Assembly: GCF_004135585.1 (NCBI RefSeq)
Contig: NZ_CP035501.1
Coordinates: 2,675,501 to 2,739,500 of the forward strand
DNA from: Sphingosinicella sp. BN140058
GTDB lineage: Bacteria; Pseudomonadota; Alphaproteobacteria; Sphingomonadales; Sphingomonadaceae
DNA length: 64,000 bases
Direction: 5' to 3'
Numbering within the stretch: the stretch's first letter is position 1; each line of letters opens with the position of its first letter. The position numbers and the translations under genes were made by a program. Below the pieces are notes generated by a model. It ran no database searches, was not told the DNA's origin, and saw only the letters and a program-made list of their open reading frames with translations. Shown here piece by piece: positions 1-8,026 of the stretch.

Positions 1-1
1 C

Positions 2-2584
2 AACGTGCAGACGGTTAATGGACCTCTACCGGGGAACGTGGACGTGACCCGCTATTTCTACAATGGCGCGCGCCAGGTAGTGGGCTCGGTGTCACCCGAT
101 CCGGACGGCGCTGGATCCATGGCCTACAGGGCAGTCCGCAACACGTACACGAATGGTCTTCCTACAAGGGTCGAAGTCGGCACGGCCTATGGTCAGGAGC
201 CGTCACATTTCGTCAACATGATCTCGCTCGAGAGCGCGGACACCGTGTACGACGCGAATGGGCGTCCGGTCGTCCAGACGTCGAGCGTCGGCTCGACAGT
301 CGTTTCCCGCACGGAGACGAAATATGACGCTCTGGGACGTCCGGCATGCACAGCGTTTCGCATGAACCCGGCACGTTTTGGCCTCGCCACGGACGTCTGC
401 TTGCCTGATTCTAACATTGGCCCGTACGGGCCTGACCGCGTTGACGTGGTGGTCTATGATGCAGCGAGCCGGGTGATCGAGCAATGGAGTGCCGGCGGCG
501 TCGCTGGCGTGCAAACCCTCGATGCCAAAACGACGTACACCGACAACGGCCTCGTCAGAAGCATAACCGACGGCGAAAACAATGCGACCATCTATGATTA
601 CGACGGTCACAGTCGCCTTTTCCGCACCTATTATCCCATGGCAGCCAAGGGATCGAACGCCGGCAATGCGATCGACTATGAGCAGCTCGATTACGAAAGC
701 GTCGCCGGAGGAACGCGTTCGTCTGACCTCGTCGCCAGCAAGCGCTTGCGCGACAGCAAATGGATCTATTTCAACTACGACAGCCTCGGCAGGGTCAAGG
801 GGAAGAGCTTCTCAAATCTGGCCCCGCTCGAAACGAACATCACCTACACGTACGACAATCTCGGGCGGCTCAAGACGGCGTCGGATGGCCTCGGGCAAAC
901 GCGAACATTCGGATATGATGCACTCGGCCGCAAGACCAGCCAGCAGGATGGGACGACTCCCGCGATTACCTTCGCTTATTATGCGAACGGCGCACGCAAG
1001 AGCATGCGCTGGCCCGACTTGTGCATCGGCTACGATTATCTGAACACGGGCGAAGCGCTGACGATCAGCGAGGTCAATTGCACGACCGGAGTTACGCAGG
1101 AGCTGGCCCGTTACGATTATGACGCATTGGGCCGTCGCAAAAGCATCACGCGTGGGAATTTCACCACGACCGGTTATGTCTATGGAAATGGGAATCTCCA
1201 GACGCTCGCTCAGAACATGGCGGGTACCGCTGCGGATCTAACGCTTAGTTTCAGCTACAATCCGGCAGGGCAAATCGTTGGCAACACCCGCTCGAACGAT
1301 CTCTATTCCTGGGCCGGGGCCACGAACCAGACGGTCGAGACGAACGGCCTCAACCAATATACGAAGGTCAACGGAACGGCGCTCACCTACGATTGGAAGG
1401 GCAACCTCACCTCCGACGGGGTGAAGACGTACCAATATACCACCGAGAGCCGCCTCGCCAAGGCCGGCACCGAGACGATCGGTTATGACCCGCTTGGCAA
1501 TCTCTCCTCCATCGGCGGCAAGCTGTTCAGCTACGATGGCGTTGATCTCATTGCCGAGCGCACGAACGTTGCCGGCACGCCCATCGAGCGTCGATACGTG
1601 TTCGGCCCTGGTACCGACGAGCCGATCGTCTGGTACGAAGGAGCCGGCACAAGCGATCGACGCTATTTGCATGCAGACGAGCGCGGATCGGTCATCGCTT
1701 GGAGCGATGGAGCGGGTACGGTGCAGCAAATCAACAGATACGATGAGTACGGCATTCCAGACCCGAACAATCGTGGGCGTTTCGGCTACACGGGCCAAGT
1801 GTGGCTACCCGAGATCGGAATGTACAATTTCAAGGCACGCATCTACTCACCCACGATCGGCAGGTTCCTGCAGACGGATCCAATCGGGTATGAAGATGGA
1901 CTAAATGCGTACAGCTACGTACGAGGAGATCCAGTCAATCTCACGGATCCGACTGGAACTCAATGTACGGGGTCTCACATTGAAGCAAACTGTGAAGGCG
2001 GGAGCGGTATTGCTAGACATCTCAGCGTATCATCGCCACTGGCGTGGGGAGGCGGCGGAGGCGGATGGGGCGGCGGTGCGGGTGGGTCGTATTGCCTCAA
2101 GTTCTGCAACAATCCCCCGTCCGGATTAGCTGGGCCCGGCGGTGCCATAACAATCTATGCGCCTCCAGTAATCGTATGGCAAAGCAGCTTTGTTGGAGGT
2201 CCTACTCCGGGCACGACCAGACGCTTCCCAACGCAAATCCCCCTCCCATGGGATCCCACATTGCAATCTGGAAACTATGCTCCATCGTCCTCTGAGCTAT
2301 CGTCGGTGAGGCAAGTTTTCGCCATCGTGAGAGACCAGCTCAAGTCTGCGTTCCCCAATCAGAATAAGGCGGTCTTCTTGAAGCCCTATGAAAATAGGGG
2401 GCCGCACGCGTTTCTTCCTCGGCCGACGGGAAGATACTACGAGGCTGTCGTTCCTACGCCGGGCGATCCCACGAAAGGGGACAGGAGGATTGTTGTTGAC
2501 TCGGGAAATTTCGGGGTGGTTTGGTACACACCATCTCACTATTCATGGTTCATGCCGATCATAGTCGTACCACCGGCGCACTGA
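2..2584 (+). CDS. RHS-repeat polymorphic toxin, C-terminal RNase N1/T1 domain (5' end outside window)
   Basis: The reading frame is open to the window edge, so the N-terminus is missing; residues are numbered here from the GTG at position 5. Residues up to about 600 are YD repeats (YDALGR, YDYDALGRR). The RHS-associated core follows at about 605-650 (IGRFLQTDPIGYEDG, NAYSYVRGDPVN). After it comes a Gly-rich linker and a distinct C-terminal domain of about 95 residues. That domain matches microbial ribonucleases of the barnase/RNase Sa type: RYYEAVVPTPG, GDRRIVV and TPSHYSWF supply the Glu-Arg-His catalytic set (about E813, R828, H845), with spacing close to RNase Sa. RHS proteins form a shell that encloses such toxin tips and delivers them to other cells. 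The barstar-like gene 22 bp downstream supports a toxin-immunity pair. The delivery route (type VI or other) cannot be seen. Confidence 0.9.
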   Translation, partial: NVQTVNGPLPGNVDVTRYFYNGARQVVGSVSPDPDGAGSMAYRAVRNTYTNGLPTRVEVGTAYGQEPSHFVNMISLESADTVYDANGRPVVQTSSVGSTVVSRTETKYDALGRPACTAFRMNPARFGLATDVCLPDSNIGPYGPDRVDVVVYDAASRVIEQWSAGGVAGVQTLDAKTTYTDNGLVRSITDGENNATIYDYDGHSRLFRTYYPMAAKGSNAGNAIDYEQLDYESVAGGTRSSDLVASKRLRDSKWIYFNYDSLGRVKGKSFSNLAPLETNITYTYDNLGRLKTASDGLGQTRTFGYDALGRKTSQQDGTTPAITFAYYANGARKSMRWPDLCIGYDYLNTGEALTISEVNCTTGVTQELARYDYDALGRRKSITRGNFTTTGYVYGNGNLQTLAQNMAGTAADLTLSFSYNPAGQIVGNTRSNDLYSWAGATNQTVETNGLNQYTKVNGTALTYDWKGNLTSDGVKTYQYTTESRLAKAGTETIGYDPLGNLSSIGGKLFSYDGVDLIAERTNVAGTPIERRYVFGPGTDEPIVWYEGAGTSDRRYLHADERGSVIAWSDGAGTVQQINRYDEYGIPDPNNRGRFGYTGQVWLPEIGMYNFKARIYSPTIGRFLQTDPIGYEDGLNAYSYVRGDPVNLTDPTGTQCTGSHIEANCEGGSGIARHLSVSSPLAWGGGGGGWGGGAGGSYCLKFCNNPPSGLAGPGGAITIYAPPVIVWQSSFVGGPTPGTTRRFPTQIPLPWDPTLQSGNYAPSSSELSSVRQVFAIVRDQLKSAFPNQNKAVFLKPYENRGPHAFLPRPTGRYYEAVVPTPGDPTKGDRRIVVDSGNFGVVWYTPSHYSWFMPIIVVPPAH

Positions 2585-2606
2585 TGGCGACCTTCAAGGA
2601 GGCAGA

Positions 2607-3020
2607 ATGGCTACACCAATCTTACCTGATCTGGGAACGTCGACCCGCTCATCCGGTGTGGTAATAGTAAGGCCGCGAGGCCAAGCTAAATGCATTTTAC
2701 GAGAGATCGAGGAGCAAGGGTCTGGGTTCCGGGTTGTGGTGCTCAGCCCTTCCAAGGATGCGGACTGGGAGGAGATCGCTAATAAATTGGAATCTTTCTT
2801 CAAGTTTCCAAAAGGTGCGAAGCATGCACTTGCGGCACTAAGTGACCAGCTCGAAGACCTCTCCTGGCTTCCGCCCCTCAATTATAACGTTGTATATGAC
2901 ACATCGACGATACAGGACAGCAATATGCTTCCGTTCTATGCACTAGATGCGTTATCACGGGCCGTGCAATTCCACGATTACGAGGGTGGGGCAAGGTTCA
3001 ACTTGATTATTATTGTCTGA
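2607..3020 (+). CDS. Barstar-family immunity protein for the RHS ribonuclease
   Basis: This 137-residue protein has a typical barstar middle and C-terminal part: an LxSFFKFP segment, then ALAALSDQLEDLSWLP, which corresponds to the acidic helix and following strand with which barstar plugs the barnase active site. There is no signal peptide, as expected for a cytoplasmic inhibitor. The ATG has a strong Shine-Dalgarno sequence (AAGGAGG, 2596-2602). It lies just after the ribonuclease-tipped RHS gene, in the usual place of an immunity gene. The family call rests on motif reading. The pairing with the toxin is inference from order and from the known barnase-barstar relation. Confidence 0.82.
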   Translation: MATPILPDLGTSTRSSGVVIVRPRGQAKCILREIEEQGSGFRVVVLSPSKDADWEEIANKLESFFKFPKGAKHALAALSDQLEDLSWLPPLNYNVVYDTSTIQDSNMLPFYALDALSRAVQFHDYEGGARFNLIIIV

Positions 3021-3287
3021 GCGCCGTGATTGCGTACACTGAGGGGGCGACCAATGATAGAATGTTGGCGGGTTGCAGGGCCTCTCAATCTGGAAAGGCC
3101 GTGATGGGGTGGTGGGTTCTATGACGATACGGCCCTCCCCGTGCTGGCAAATGCGCTACGAGCGTCGGACTAGCCGGCCCTAAAGCCGAACGTCTCGATT
3201 TCGATGCTCTCCGTATGGATCCGATGTACGACTAGGTCCTACCCTAGCTAGAACACCTGTCGGCAGCTTCGAGCTTGAGGGAAGATC
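3021..3287. other. Intergenic stretch without a recognisable gene
   Basis: No convincing reading frame, tRNA or hairpin-plus-T terminator was found in these 267 bases between the immunity gene and the Cys-rich peptide gene. It could be worn accessory DNA. Confidence 0.4.
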
Positions 3288-3491
3288 ATGAAGCGTTTCT
3301 CAGTGCTAGCCGCGGCGCTCACGCTCGTGCTCGGCCCGTCATCGTTGAACCCGCGCCTGAGCGGTGCGGCCTATGCCGCGCCCGGCTTCGCCTGCTGCAA
3401 GGTCTGCTCCAAAGGGAAGGCCTGCGGAGACAGCTGCATCGCTCGGGATAAGACCTGCCATAAGGGTAAGGGGTGTGCTTGCGCTGGGTAG
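3288..3491 (+). CDS. Small secreted cysteine-rich protein
   Basis: The 67-residue product starts with a signal peptide (MKRFSVLAAALTLVLG and on to an AYAA cleavage-like site at about 30). The predicted mature part is only about 35 residues but holds eight cysteines: CCKVCSKGKACGDSC, then TCHKGKGCACAG. Such spacing suggests disulfides or metal binding in the periplasm or outside the cell. The start ATG follows a weak purine-rich site (GAGGGAAG). The short GKACGDSCI...CH...GCAC pattern seems familiar from unnamed bacterial proteins, but I know no assigned function. It sits between a toxin-immunity pair and an HNH gene. Confidence 0.7.
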   Translation: MKRFSVLAAALTLVLGPSSLNPRLSGAAYAAPGFACCKVCSKGKACGDSCIARDKTCHKGKGCACAG

Positions 3492-3524
3492 CCAGCACGT
3501 GAACCCGATGCCGGTGCTCTCTCG

Positions 3525-4400
3525 ATGAAGGGCCGGTCTCGAACGATACCCGAAGCAGTGAAGCGCGAAGTCCGCCGGAGCTGCGGGTTCGGCTGCGTCG
3601 TATGCGGCATGCCCATCTTCCACTACGACCACATTGTGGAGTTTGCAGAGGGAGGAGAGCACGCGGTCGAAAATCTGGCGCTTCTTTGCCCCAATCACCA
3701 CCAAGACAAGACCTCCGGGCGTCTCAGCAGAAATTCCGTAGCGGCCCGGCGAGCCAACCCGCACAACCTCCGCCGCGGGATGACGCCCGGTTACGCCCTC
3801 GCGCGTGGGGAAGCCATTGAGACCCATCTGGGAAATCTGATAGTTAAAGACGGCGAGGGCGGGGAAGACTTTCACGTGCTCTCGATTAATGGGAACAGCT
3901 TCCTAACTGTGCATCATGAGGAGGGGGGAGTGACGTTCTCAGCCCGCCTAACCGACGACGAGGGTCGAACCCTGCTCCGGGTTGATCACGGTTCTTTGTC
4001 AGTCTCAACACAGGTTTGGGATTACCGGTACGAAGGGACGCGCCTGAGCATCCGAACGGAAGCGGGCAGGATCGCGCTTGAAGCCGACTTTACAGACGAA
4101 CTCGTTAGGTTCGCTCGTGGCCTCTTCATCGACAGAAACGAGACCGGCCTACGAGTTCGCCCGAACGGTTCACTTGTGATGGTATTGGATCGCCTAGAAG
4201 TCGGATCGATTCAGGGCGGGCGAATGGGGCGGTATCCGAAAGGCGCGCTCGCCGTGGTTCGGGAGAGCCTATTTAGCTTCCCCCTGCATCCCGATGGATA
4301 CGCGTTCGCTCGGATTATCCCTCAACACGCGGAGCGGCAGTTACAGAGAATGAAGGGCAAGCTAACCCGCGAGAAGAGAGGCTCGAGCGAGCCCGCATGA
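3525..4400 (+). CDS. HNH endonuclease-domain protein with a C-terminal domain of unknown role
   Basis: An HNH fold is clear at about residues 20-65. It has a Cys pair (CGFGCVVCG), then HYDHIVEFAEGGEH, ENLALLCPNHH and a following DK. The Cys pairs bind zinc and the His residues form the metal-dependent nuclease site. The remaining ~220 residues look beta-rich (LSINGNSFLTVHHEEGG, TRLSIRTEAGR) and match nothing I recognise; they may bind a substrate or sense a ligand. The 291-residue gene starts at ATG 3525, 33 bp after the Cys-rich peptide gene. In this accessory context a defence or selfish-element role is possible but unproven. Confidence 0.75.
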   Translation: MKGRSRTIPEAVKREVRRSCGFGCVVCGMPIFHYDHIVEFAEGGEHAVENLALLCPNHHQDKTSGRLSRNSVAARRANPHNLRRGMTPGYALARGEAIETHLGNLIVKDGEGGEDFHVLSINGNSFLTVHHEEGGVTFSARLTDDEGRTLLRVDHGSLSVSTQVWDYRYEGTRLSIRTEAGRIALEADFTDELVRFARGLFIDRNETGLRVRPNGSLVMVLDRLEVGSIQGGRMGRYPKGALAVVRESLFSFPLHPDGYAFARIIPQHAERQLQRMKGKLTREKRGSSEPA

Positions 4401-4404
4401 CCAG

Positions 4405-5150
4405 TCAGCGGGGGACCGCCATTGTGGCTCGCTGGCAGCGTTCCATCGCGACGTCCTCAGCCGCTCTGCCCGCGTCGGGCGCGGAATATAACACCGGATA
4501 GGAACCGATCTCTTTGAAGTAGGCCACTCCTCGAGCAGCGCAGGCGGTCACGGGATCGACTCCGTTCGCGTCGACCTCGAAAGCGGTCGAGAAGTTTGTC
4601 GAGACATCGGCCGGGGAGGCGTTCGCCGGGGGGGGGCTCCTGACCAAGGCTCGTAAGTGCTCCGACGGTAATGATCGTGCCGATGATCCCCAAGAGCAGC
4701 TTTTGGCTACCATGATCGGAGCGAATACCATAGGGAACACTAGCAACAGACGGAGAGATCCACAGGTCCTCAAAGCGGACAAGATGGTGAGGCCTCACCG
4801 ATCCCGACGATAGTACCCGTAATCGTCGGAGTCGCCGAAAAAGTCTCTCGCGTTCAAACCGCAGATTGAGAACCTCGGCGGCCAGGCCGCTCTCCCGGGC
4901 TTCCAGGTGACCGGCTGCCCACTGGAGGAATGTCGAGACACGTTCGGGTGGATCGGAAGGCGCATCGGCTTTCAGGATGGCGATGAGCCGCCTCAATCGG
5001 TCGATCCCCTCCAGCTCGGTTAGGATCGCCGCCAAACCCGCGGCGCGCCGATCGTCGATGTGCTTCGCGCGGGCGGCCTGCTCGCGCAGCCGTTTAGACG
5101 GCGGCCTTCTTGGTCTTCACCGTCGCCACGGTGAGCGCATTGCGCTTCAT
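4405..5150 (-). pseudogene. Frameshifted gene for a single-span membrane protein
   Basis: Three frame segments join into one plausible protein. An ATG at 5150 opens MKRNALTVATVKTKKAAV and stops at TAA 5096-5094. Dropping one base there continues as KRLREQAARAKHIDD and into the long frame from 5093 (LTELEGIDRLRRLIAILKAD). That frame contains a membrane segment (LLLGIIGTIITVGALTSL). A run of nine G on the plus strand (4628-4636, C9 in the gene) then shifts the frame; with eight the protein would continue PANASPADVSTNFSTAF...CQRATMAVPR to the stop at 4405. The middle stretch around 4690-4830 may be damaged too. Decay, sequencing error at the homopolymer, or slippage-based switching are all possible. 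Function unknown. Confidence 0.5.
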
Positions 5151-5299
5151 GCCCTAGCTCCCGATCAGGGAATTTCGTTCCCCATTCCTAGTCGAGTTGC
5201 GATGAGACAGCAAGCGACGCATGGATGCAACAGAACGAGAACGCCCATTAGGTAGAGCCGGTTAGATGGAATGCGGTGAGACGGCGTGACGCATGATCT

Positions 5300-5392
5300 T
5301 GGCGGAGACGGAGGGATTCGAACCCTCGGTAGGAGTAATCCCCCTACGGCGGTTTAGCAAACCGCTGGTTTCAGCCACTCACCCACGTCTCC
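5300..5392 (-). tRNA. tRNA-Ser (anticodon GCT)
   Basis: The gene reads 5392 to 5300. Acceptor arms GGAGACG (5392-5386) and CGTCTCC (5310-5304) pair fully. The anticodon arm is GCGGT-TTGCTAA-ACCGC. A long variable arm (CGTAGGGGGATTACTCCTACCG) marks a class II serine tRNA. The T arm contains GGTTCGAATCC. The discriminator is G and CCA is encoded (5302-5300). It reads AGC/AGU codons. Its 3' end faces the accessory region at 1-5300, the usual side for insertion of integrative elements. Confidence 0.96.
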
Positions 5393-5585
5393 GGATGCGC
5401 CGAAGCGCGGCTATAGCGAGGGCTTGGCCGCGGTTCAACCGGTCGTGAACACGGTTGTGAAGCTTTCATGTCGTTCCGGCTCGATATCGATTCGGCCCAT
5501 CGCGCGATCGGCCTCCATTCATTGTGATGAAACCTGGCGGCGGTTACCCTTCGCTAACCAAATTTGCGGGGCCGAGGGGCTTAAC

Positions 5586-6338
5586 ATGTTCAAGACTCAT
5601 CTTTTGACGCTCGCCGCTGCGGCGGCGTTCGCGCTCGGGGGCGCCGGTGCCGCCGGCGCCCAGATCACCAATGTCGACCCCAACAGCGCCGCCGAATCGC
5701 AGCCGGCGCCATCGGGGGAATGGGCGCCGGTCGATGCCGGCGACACTGGCGAGACCGGGGACTCGGCGACCGCCACCACCACCACGGCGACACCCGAGAC
5801 CTATGACAGCCAGAGCGGGAGCGCGAGCCAGCGCGCGAGCGCGGCTTCGCGCGGCGACACCGTGCCGCGCAAGGACGTGTTCACCGCGGCCGAAGGCGTG
5901 TTCGGCAAGGGCGCCGAGGGCCTTGCCGACATGATCGAGAAATTGCTCAAGGACCAGGGCGAACCGAGCGCCTATATCACCGGCCGTGAGGCCGGCGGCG
6001 CCTTCGTCGCCGGGGTCCGCTACGGCTCGGGCACGCTCCATCATCAGGTCGAGGGCGACCGGCCGATCTTCTGGACCGGCCCGTCGATCGGCTTCGATTT
6101 CGGCGCCGACGCCAGCAAGGTGTTCGTGCTCGTCTACAACCTTCACGACGGCGAACGGATCTTCCGTCGCTACCCGGCGGCCGAGGGCAATGCCTATGTC
6201 GTCGGCGGATTCACGGCGAGCTACCTGCGCCGCGGCGACGTCGTGCTGATCCCGGTGCGCCTGGGCGTCGGCGCCCGGCTCGGCGTCAATGCCGGCTACA
6301 TGCGCTTCAGCCAGAAGAATCGCTGGCTGCCCTTCTAA
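5586..6338 (+). CDS. EipA/DUF1134-family envelope protein
   Basis: The 250-residue product begins with a signal peptide (MFKTHLLTLAAAAAFALGG, cleavage near AGA-QI). A low-complexity Ala/Thr/Ser linker runs to about residue 95 and the DUF1134 domain fills the rest (DMIEKLLKDQGEPSAYITG, GGAFVAGVRYGSG, GPSIGFDFGADASK, LGVNAGYMRFS). In Brucella the family member EipA is a periplasmic protein needed for envelope integrity. I chose ATG 5586 because it starts the signal peptide; the frame extends upstream to 5424 without sense. It is transcribed away from the tRNA-Ser. Confidence 0.88.
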   Translation: MFKTHLLTLAAAAAFALGGAGAAGAQITNVDPNSAAESQPAPSGEWAPVDAGDTGETGDSATATTTTATPETYDSQSGSASQRASAASRGDTVPRKDVFTAAEGVFGKGAEGLADMIEKLLKDQGEPSAYITGREAGGAFVAGVRYGSGTLHHQVEGDRPIFWTGPSIGFDFGADASKVFVLVYNLHDGERIFRRYPAAEGNAYVVGGFTASYLRRGDVVLIPVRLGVGARLGVNAGYMRFSQKNRWLPF

Positions 6339-6340
6339 GC

Positions 6341-6365
6341 GTCGCGGCGGCCAGGCCGCCGCGAC
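6341..6365. terminator. 25-bp perfect palindrome between convergent genes
   Basis: GTCGCGGCGGCC (6341-6352) and its exact complement (6354-6365) flank a single A. The repeat fills the gap between the stop codons of the eipA-like gene (6338) and the DNA ligase gene (6374). It lacks a T run, but its place suggests a two-way transcription stop. Confidence 0.6.
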
Positions 6366-6373
6366 GGCGGTCG

Positions 6374-7972
6374 TCACGTGACCAGCCGCTTCAGGCCTTC
6401 GATCGTGTCGGCCTCGGCGGCGGGCTTGTCGCGGCGTATCCGCGAGATCCGGGGAAAGCGCATCGCGAGGCCAGACTTGTGGCGCTTCGATTCGTGCAGC
6501 GAATCGAACGCCACTTCGAGCACCAGGCTCTTCTCGACCTCGCGTACCGGGCCGAAGCGCTGAAGCGTGTTGTTGCGGACGAATCGATCGAGCCACATCA
6601 ACTCTTCATCGGTGAATCCGAAATAGGCCTTGCCGACCGGCGACAGCTCGCCCTCCGGAGTCCAGCAGCCGAAGGTGAAATCGGAATAATAAGACGATCT
6701 CTTGCCGCTGCCGCGCGCCGCGTACATCAGGACGCAATCGGCGGTGAGCGGATCGCGCTTCCACTTGTACCACAGGCCCGTCTTTCGGCCCGGTAGATAC
6801 AAGCTGTCGCGGCGCTTCAGCATCACGCCTTCGATGGCGACGTCGCGGGCACCGGCCCGGATCTCCTCGAGCGCTTCGAAATCCGCCGCTTCGATCAAAG
6901 CCGACACGTCGAAGCGGTCGGCATCAAGGTCGGCAGCGAAGCGTTCCAGCCGTTGGCGGCGCGCGTCCCAGGGCTGCTGGCGAAGATCCTCGCGGCCGTC
7001 GAACAGGATGTCGTACAGCCGGACGAATGCGGGATAGTCGCGCAGCATCTTGGCCGAAACCGCCTTGCGGCCGAGCCTTTGCTGGAGCGCGTTGAAGCTT
7101 GCGGCGGCACCGCCATGCTCGTCCGCCCCCTGCGCCTCGCCTTTGACCAGCAATTCGCCGTCGAGCACTCCGTCATGCGCGAAGGCCTCGGCCACTTCCG
7201 GGAAGCTGCCGGTGATATCGTCGCCCGCGCGGCTGTAGAGCCGGGTCTGGCCGGCAACTCCGACAATCTGGACTCGAATGCCGTCCCACTTCCACTCGGC
7301 GGCATAATCGACCAGCGACACCCGCAGGTCCTCGAGCGGATGCGCCAGCATGAAGGGCCGGAAAACGGGCACGTTCTCCGACGTCGGCTGGATGCCTCGG
7401 CCCTCCGCCCAGGCGAACAACGGCAGATAGGGCGGTCCGATGCCGTGCCACACTTCCTCCACCGCATCGACATCGAGACCGAAAGCCTGCGCGAGCGCGG
7501 TCTTGGCGAGGCGCGCCGAGACGCCGATGCGGAGTTCGCCGGTGGCGAGCTTGAGCAGGGCGTAGCGGCCGCTCGCATCCAGATGGTCGAGCATCCCGGC
7601 GAGCGCGCCCGGCGCCTCGGCCCGCCCGAGGCTCTGCAGCCGCTCGATCACGGCCGAGATCCGCAGGCTGCCGTCGTCGATCTCGGGCGGCTGTTCGGCC
7701 TGCTTCGGCCACAACAGGGAGGCGGTCTCCGCGAGATCGCCGACATAATCGTAGCTCATGTAGAACAGAGCCGGGTCGACGCGCGCCTCGACGATGCCGC
7801 GGATCGCGGCGCTCTTCACCGCCGGCAGGTCGAGCTCGCCGGTCAGCGCGGCGAGCGCATAGCCGCGGTCCGGATCCGGGGTGCGGCGAAGATAGTCGCC
7901 GATCAGCTTCAGCTTGCCGTTGCGCGAACGCGTGTAGACGAGGGCGTCGAGAAGCTGGGAAAAGTCGCGCAT
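6374..7972 (-). CDS. ATP-dependent DNA ligase (cisplatin-damage-response type)
   Basis: This is a 532-residue ligase. Residues 1-200 form the helical N-terminal DNA-binding domain of this class (LDALVYTRSRNGKLKLIGDYL). The nucleotidyltransferase motif I is AEWKWDGIR with the AMP-accepting Lys at about 228. Later motifs include YSRAGDDITGSFPEV (III), DGELLVKG, EGVMLKRRDSLY (IV) and GLWYKWKRDPLTADCVL (V), followed by an OB-fold. The length and domain order match bacterial ATP ligases thought to act in repair. The typical partner genes (exonuclease, helicase, phosphoesterase) are not next to it here. Confidence 0.93.
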   Translation of the reverse strand: MRDFSQLLDALVYTRSRNGKLKLIGDYLRRTPDPDRGYALAALTGELDLPAVKSAAIRGIVEARVDPALFYMSYDYVGDLAETASLLWPKQAEQPPEIDDGSLRISAVIERLQSLGRAEAPGALAGMLDHLDASGRYALLKLATGELRIGVSARLAKTALAQAFGLDVDAVEEVWHGIGPPYLPLFAWAEGRGIQPTSENVPVFRPFMLAHPLEDLRVSLVDYAAEWKWDGIRVQIVGVAGQTRLYSRAGDDITGSFPEVAEAFAHDGVLDGELLVKGEAQGADEHGGAAASFNALQQRLGRKAVSAKMLRDYPAFVRLYDILFDGREDLRQQPWDARRQRLERFAADLDADRFDVSALIEAADFEALEEIRAGARDVAIEGVMLKRRDSLYLPGRKTGLWYKWKRDPLTADCVLMYAARGSGKRSSYYSDFTFGCWTPEGELSPVGKAYFGFTDEELMWLDRFVRNNTLQRFGPVREVEKSLVLEVAFDSLHESKRHKSGLAMRFPRISRIRRDKPAAEADTIEGLKRLVT

Positions 7973-8026
7973 CGCGTCCGTAACGATCCGCGCGGCCGCG
8001 GTTTCCCGCGCCCGCGCAGCGCATCG

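Noticed and set aside
5424..5585. N-terminal extension of the eipA-like gene to 5424
   Set aside because: The added residues are non-conserved and precede a perfect signal peptide at ATG 5586.
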